A program made the position numbers and the translations under genes. DNA of 64,000 nt from Paenibacillus phyllosphaerae (GTDB taxonomy: Bacteria > Bacillota > Bacilli > Paenibacillales > Paenibacillaceae): positions 124,001-188,000 of the forward strand of contig NZ_JACHXK010000006.1 of the NCBI RefSeq assembly GCF_014192105.1, read 5' to 3'. The notes beneath the pieces were generated by a model, which made no database searches, had not been told where the DNA came from, and saw nothing but the letters and a program-made list of their open reading frames with translations. This document shows, piece by piece, positions 60,952 to 64,000 of this stretch (position 1 is its first letter; every line of letters starts with the position of its first letter).

Positions 60952-61353
60952 ATGATGAATTTAATTGTAGGTTTGCTGGCGTTATGGCTCGTCGTATGGG
61001 CCTATCGCAGATTCGTACCGGTTCGGGGGTTGCGTCAGATCGGGTATGAGGAGCTTAACAGCATGGCCTCACCCTCCGCAGGGGACGTTCAATTGCTAGA
61101 TGTCAGGGACTATCTGGAATTCGAGCAAGGACATCATCATGCTGCGGTTAACTTGTCGCTGGGACGTCTCAGCACCTTTTGGAAGCGGCATTTGGTCAGC
61201 AGCCGTCCGCTCGTGGTGATCGGGGCGAACCGCACGGAAGTCTACGCGGCTTCGCGTTTCTTGCGCAAGAAAGGGTTCCGGTCGATTTCCTTTGCCTACT
61301 ATGGTCGGGAAGCCCGCAACCATGAAGTTTGTCCATCATGCTGCGTCTGCTAA
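60952..61353 (+). CDS. Degenerate membrane rhodanese-like protein without the catalytic cysteine
   Basis: Protein of 133 residues with one N-terminal membrane helix (2-20) and the start FVPVRGLRQIGYEEL, which parallels FGPVRGLKTLGEEAF of the preceding gene, so the two are tandem duplicates. LLDVRDYLEFEQGHHHAAVNL is kept, but the position of the catalytic loop reads VVIGANRTEVYAA: no cysteine. It ends in a cysteine-rich tail, EVCPSCCVC. It cannot act by the usual persulfide mechanism; it may be a binding partner of its neighbour or use the tail cysteines. The ATG at 60952 follows AAGGAG. Confidence 0.85.
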   Translation: MMNLIVGLLALWLVVWAYRRFVPVRGLRQIGYEELNSMASPSAGDVQLLDVRDYLEFEQGHHHAAVNLSLGRLSTFWKRHLVSSRPLVVIGANRTEVYAASRFLRKKGFRSISFAYYGREARNHEVCPSCCVC

Positions 61354-61391
61354 TTTACGTTAGCGGCTCAGCTGGAATAAGAGAATCAAGC

Positions 61392-61426
61392 AGCGAGCGC
61401 GCCTATGGTGTGTTCGCTTTTTTTAT
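61392..61426 (+). terminator. Terminator of the rhodanese pair
   Basis: AGCGAGCGC pairs with GTGTTCGCT (two G-U pairs) around a nine-base loop, followed by TTTTTTTA. Confidence 0.75.
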
Positions 61427-61480
61427 TGTGCAAGGCGGCGGTATCTGGCGCGGTCTTGGTAAATTTGTCATCATTCTGCC

Positions 61481-61510
61481 TTGAAATCGATATCAATCGT
61501 GTGAGACAAT
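61481..61510 (+). promoter_or_regulatory. Probable promoter of the second aldo/keto reductase
   Basis: -35 TTGAAA (61481-61486), 18-base spacer, -10 GACAAT (61505-61510), 47 bases before the start codon. Confidence 0.5.
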
Positions 61511-61556
61511 GCGGGTGGTAACCGATACATACAAGCCTATAGGGAGGACTTTCATC

Positions 61557-62474
61557 ATGCGTACAATAAAGCTGGGCACCAGCAATCTCGATGTGCCGGT
61601 AATCGCCGTCGGCTGCATGCGGATTAACGGACTAGAACGGGCGGAGGCGGAACGGTTCGTCCGCGGTTCGATGGAAGCGGGCGCGAATTTCTTCGATCAT
61701 GCCGATATTTATGGCGGAGGCGCGTGCGAAGAGATTTTCGCGGACGCGATCAACATGAACGCGGATATCCGCGAGAAGATGATTCTACAGTCCAAATGCG
61801 GCATTCGTACGGGCATGTTCGATTTCTCGAAAGAGCATATTCTCGATTCCGTGGACGGCATTCTGAAGCGTCTGAAGACGGATTATCTCGATATTCTGCT
61901 GCTCCACCGTCCGGATACGCTGGTCGAACCGGAAGAGGTAGCGGAAGCGTTCGATCTGCTGGAGCGATCGGGCAAGGTCCGCCACTTCGGCGTATCTAAC
62001 CAGAATCCGATGCAAATCCAGCTGCTCAAAAAATACGTAAAGCAGCCGCTCGTCGCCAACCAGCTCCAACTGAGCATTACGAACGCGACGATGATCACCC
62101 AAGGCTTCAACGTCAACATGGCGAATGAATCGGCAGTGAACCGCGATGGCAGCATTCTCGATTTCTGTCGCTTGCACGATATTACGATTCAGCCATGGTC
62201 GCCATTCCAGTACGGCTTCTTCGAAGGCGTGTTCCTCGGTAGCGACAAGTTCCCGGAGCTTAATCAGAAAATCGACGAGATTGCGGCCAAATATGACGTC
62301 AGCAATACTACGATCGCGATGGCTTGGCTGCTCCGCCATCCGGCGCGCATGCAGCCGGTGACCGGAACGATGAGCCTGGAGCGTCTGCTCGAATGCGCCA
62401 AGGCAAGCGAGATCACGCTCACTCGCCAAGAATGGTACGAGATCTTCCGCGCGGCGGGCAATGTGCTGCCTTAA
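61557..62474 (+). CDS. Aldo/keto reductase, YdhF-like
   Basis: NADPH-dependent oxidoreductase of 305 residues. The catalytic tetrad is visible: Asp and Tyr in FFDHADIYGGGACEEIF, Lys in ILQSKCGIR, His in DILLLHRPD. The VRHFGVSNQNPMQIQLL strand and MQPVTGTMSLERL near the C-terminus are typical of the YdhF/AKR11-12-like group. The ATG at 61557 follows AGGGAGG by nine bases. Monocistronic or read through to the small gene at 62581. It differs clearly from the reductase at 27839. Substrate unknown. Confidence 0.9.
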   Translation: MRTIKLGTSNLDVPVIAVGCMRINGLERAEAERFVRGSMEAGANFFDHADIYGGGACEEIFADAINMNADIREKMILQSKCGIRTGMFDFSKEHILDSVDGILKRLKTDYLDILLLHRPDTLVEPEEVAEAFDLLERSGKVRHFGVSNQNPMQIQLLKKYVKQPLVANQLQLSITNATMITQGFNVNMANESAVNRDGSILDFCRLHDITIQPWSPFQYGFFEGVFLGSDKFPELNQKIDEIAAKYDVSNTTIAMAWLLRHPARMQPVTGTMSLERLLECAKASEITLTRQEWYEIFRAAGNVLP

Positions 62475-62580
62475 CCTTTGAAGGAATGCGGGGAAGTCGT
62501 ATATTTCCACAACCGAATGCGAATCGTAACTGGGGCGGATTGTTACAGCCGCATGCGATGAAGCGAAGGAGGAAATAACG

Positions 62581-62763
62581 ATGACATCCAGTAGAAACCA
62601 TCAAGAGGCGACTGGCCTCGGACAAGCCGAAGAGCAGTTGAATCAGCAAGCTCAGGCCGCTGCCGAGATCCAAGGCTTGAACAAGGTCGACAAGGAGATT
62701 CAAGCGGCGAGCCAAGAGCATGCGACCGAATTGGACGACATTATCGAAAAATACACCACGTAA
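62581..62763 (+). CDS. Small Gln/Ala-rich hypothetical protein, 60 residues
   Basis: Starts MTSSRNHQEATGLGQAEEQL and contains NQQAQAAAEIQGLNKVDKEI; ends in EKYTT. A perfect AAGGAGG lies eight bases before the ATG and a terminator follows, so it is a real gene. It is soluble and predicted mostly helical with heptad-like spacing. The composition recalls small spore-associated proteins of Bacillales, but I do not recognise a family and claim no function. Confidence 0.75.
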   Translation: MTSSRNHQEATGLGQAEEQLNQQAQAAAEIQGLNKVDKEIQAASQEHATELDDIIEKYTT

Positions 62764-62775
62764 TGCATAAGCAGG

Positions 62776-62806
62776 AGCTGCAGCTGATGACCGGTTGCAG
62801 CTTTTG
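62776..62806 (+). terminator. Terminator after the 60-residue gene
   Basis: AGCTGCA pairs with TGCAGCT across a 13-base loop, followed by TTTGTTC. Confidence 0.65.
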
Positions 62807-62931
62807 TTCATTATTCGTAGGTGCGCGTTCTCCCTGATAGGAAATTGCACAAGGCTTTTCTACATGGACGCGCCGTGGTATCGTATAGAAGCAGCGTGCT
62901 CTTCTTTTTTCATACTCCTGGAGGTGGTTTT

Positions 62932-63948
62932 GTGAAAGCGCTTTTTATTGGAGGAACGGGAACGATCAGTGCAGCAATAACGAGGCAGCTGGCCGAGGCC
63001 GGTCATGAGCTCTATCTGCTCAACCGGGGGAACAAGAATGCGGGACTTCCCGCGAACGTGAAAATCATTCAAGCGGATATTAACGATGAAGCGCAGGTCG
63101 CCAGTTTGATCGAGGGGCACAACTTCGATGTCGTGGCCGACTTCATCGCTTTCGAACCGGCGCAGCTGGAGCGGGATTACCGCTTGTTCCAAGGCCGCAC
63201 GAAACAATTCATGTTCATCAGCTCGGCATCTGCTTATCAGACGCCGTTATCGGACTACAGGATTACGGAAGGGACGCCTTTATCCAATCCGTACTGGGGT
63301 TATTCGAGAAACAAAATCGCTTGCGAAGAATATCTGATCCGCCAATACCGCGATAACGGCTTCCCGATCACGATCGTCAGACCAAGCCATACCTATGACG
63401 AACGCTCCATCCCGCTCGGCGTTCATGGCAACAAGGGGACGTGGCAGGTAGCGCGGCGGATGCTGGCCAATAAGCCGGTTATCATTCATGGTGATGGCAC
63501 GTCCTTGTGGACGATGACGCACAACCGGGATTTCGCCAAAGGGTTCATCGGCCTGATGGGCAATATCCATGCGATCGGGGAGTCCGTACATATTACGTCC
63601 GACGAGTCGGTCACGTGGAATCAAATCTACGAGATTATTGCCGATGCGCTTGGCGTGAAGCTTCAAGCGGTATATGTCGCATCCGAATTCCTCGCTGCTT
63701 GCAGCACGCAGGATTACCGGGGCGGATTGCTCGGGGACAAAGCGAATTCGGTCGTATTCGATAATTCGAAGCTGAAGCGTCTCGTTCCTGAGTTTGTCGC
63801 GACGACAAGGCTTGACCAAGGGATCAAAGAAACGATCCAACATATTCTGGCCCATCCCGAGCTCCAGACCGAAGATCCGGAATTCGACCAATGGTGCGAC
63901 AAAGTGATCGAGAGCCTGCAATCGGCCCTTCGCGCAATCTCGTCTTAA
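62932..63948 (+). CDS. NAD-dependent epimerase/dehydratase (extended SDR)
   Basis: Protein of 338 residues. The Rossmann start reads ALFIGGTGTISAAITRQL, a variant of the GGxGxxG motif. The SDR catalytic segment is SSASAYQTP for the serine strand, with WGYSRNKIACEEYL carrying the Tyr and Lys pair (YSRNK). RPSHTYDERS and GDGTSLWTMTHNRDFAKGFI are typical of the atypical/extended group that modifies nucleotide sugars. The GTG at 62932 follows GGAGGTGG; an in-frame start at 62821 has no site. The start region TGAAAGCGCTTT resembles a cre core. The sugar is unknown. Confidence 0.87.
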   Translation: MKALFIGGTGTISAAITRQLAEAGHELYLLNRGNKNAGLPANVKIIQADINDEAQVASLIEGHNFDVVADFIAFEPAQLERDYRLFQGRTKQFMFISSASAYQTPLSDYRITEGTPLSNPYWGYSRNKIACEEYLIRQYRDNGFPITIVRPSHTYDERSIPLGVHGNKGTWQVARRMLANKPVIIHGDGTSLWTMTHNRDFAKGFIGLMGNIHAIGESVHITSDESVTWNQIYEIIADALGVKLQAVYVASEFLAACSTQDYRGGLLGDKANSVVFDNSKLKRLVPEFVATTRLDQGIKETIQHILAHPELQTEDPEFDQWCDKVIESLQSALRAISS

Positions 63949-64000
63949 TTAGTGTGCCTTCAGGCGCGCAATCCATTCCATGTGAATAGCAACCAGCCCG
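63949..64000 (-). CDS. Possible C-terminal end of a minus-strand gene
   Basis: Read on the minus strand from the window edge, a frame gives GLVAIHMEWIARLKAH and a stop at 63949-63951. The codon use and the convergent layout make it a plausible gene end, but 16 codons are too few to name anything. Confidence 0.3.
   Translation of the reverse strand, partial: GLVAIHMEWIARLKAH

Noticed and set aside
62933-62946. cre site at the epimerase start codon
   Set aside because: TGAAAGCGCTTTTT has the palindromic core but two mismatches in the conserved end, and it is largely dictated by the codons of the start (GTG AAA GCG CTT).

Overview
The window looks like chromosomal DNA of a spore-former of the family Paenibacillaceae (Paenibacillus or Cohnella type). 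The reasons are: strong GGAGG-type ribosome binding sites, frequent TTG and GTG starts, repeated YesN/YesM-type two-component pairs next to LplB/YtcP/lipoprotein sugar ABC transporters without a dedicated ATPase, many glycoside hydrolases, and a fairly GC-rich sequence. No rRNA, tRNA, CRISPR array, prophage or intact insertion sequence was seen. The assignment to a genus is inference.

Layout. 1-1810: end of an L-fucose/D-arabinose isomerase gene plus a phosphotriesterase-family hydrolase. 2088-5518: response regulator and sensor kinase. 5519-6650: a 1.1-kb non-coding stretch with a terminator, an IS1182-type transposase scrap, two hairpins and a structured repeat element (copy A). 6651-10430: sugar ABC transporter (two permeases, one lipoprotein). 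10600-27391: an enzyme block: GH140-like hydrolase, a 1508-residue secreted modular clan GH-A hydrolase, DUF2961/GH172, GH2, and two GH78-family proteins. Together these genes look like one system for sensing, importing and trimming a branched plant (pectin-like) or arabinose/fucose/rhamnose-containing glycan.

27489-34561: housekeeping and small genes: a 51-residue protein, aldo/keto reductase, papain-like amidase, LapA-like membrane protein, Gfo/Idh/MocA oxidoreductase, helix-turn-helix protein, EcsC-like protein, and an orphan sensor kinase. 34706-45799: a second YesN/YesM pair, a second copy (B) of the structured element with a six-unit hairpin array, then lipoprotein, two permeases, intracellular GH10 xylanase and GH67 alpha-glucuronidase. 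This last set is the aldouronate (methylglucuronoxylan fragment) utilisation locus known from Paenibacillus.

45843-64000: a diguanylate cyclase; a six-gene GntR-controlled operon with two ABC transporters around a DUF4097 protein; a ligase-only LigD-like DNA ligase; a GGDEF-EAL protein; an AraC regulator divergent from a third alpha-L-rhamnosidase; two tandem rhodanese-like membrane proteins, the second without the catalytic cysteine; another aldo/keto reductase; a 60-residue protein; and an NAD-dependent epimerase.

The most unusual signal is the pair of related intergenic elements A (6150-6496) and B (38137-38492). Each sits between a YesN/YesM pair and its sugar transporter operon. They share blocks of sequence, and their hairpins keep pairing although the stem sequences differ. 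In copy B the last hairpin has been amplified into six tandem 31-32-bp units, most with a GCGAAGC centre.
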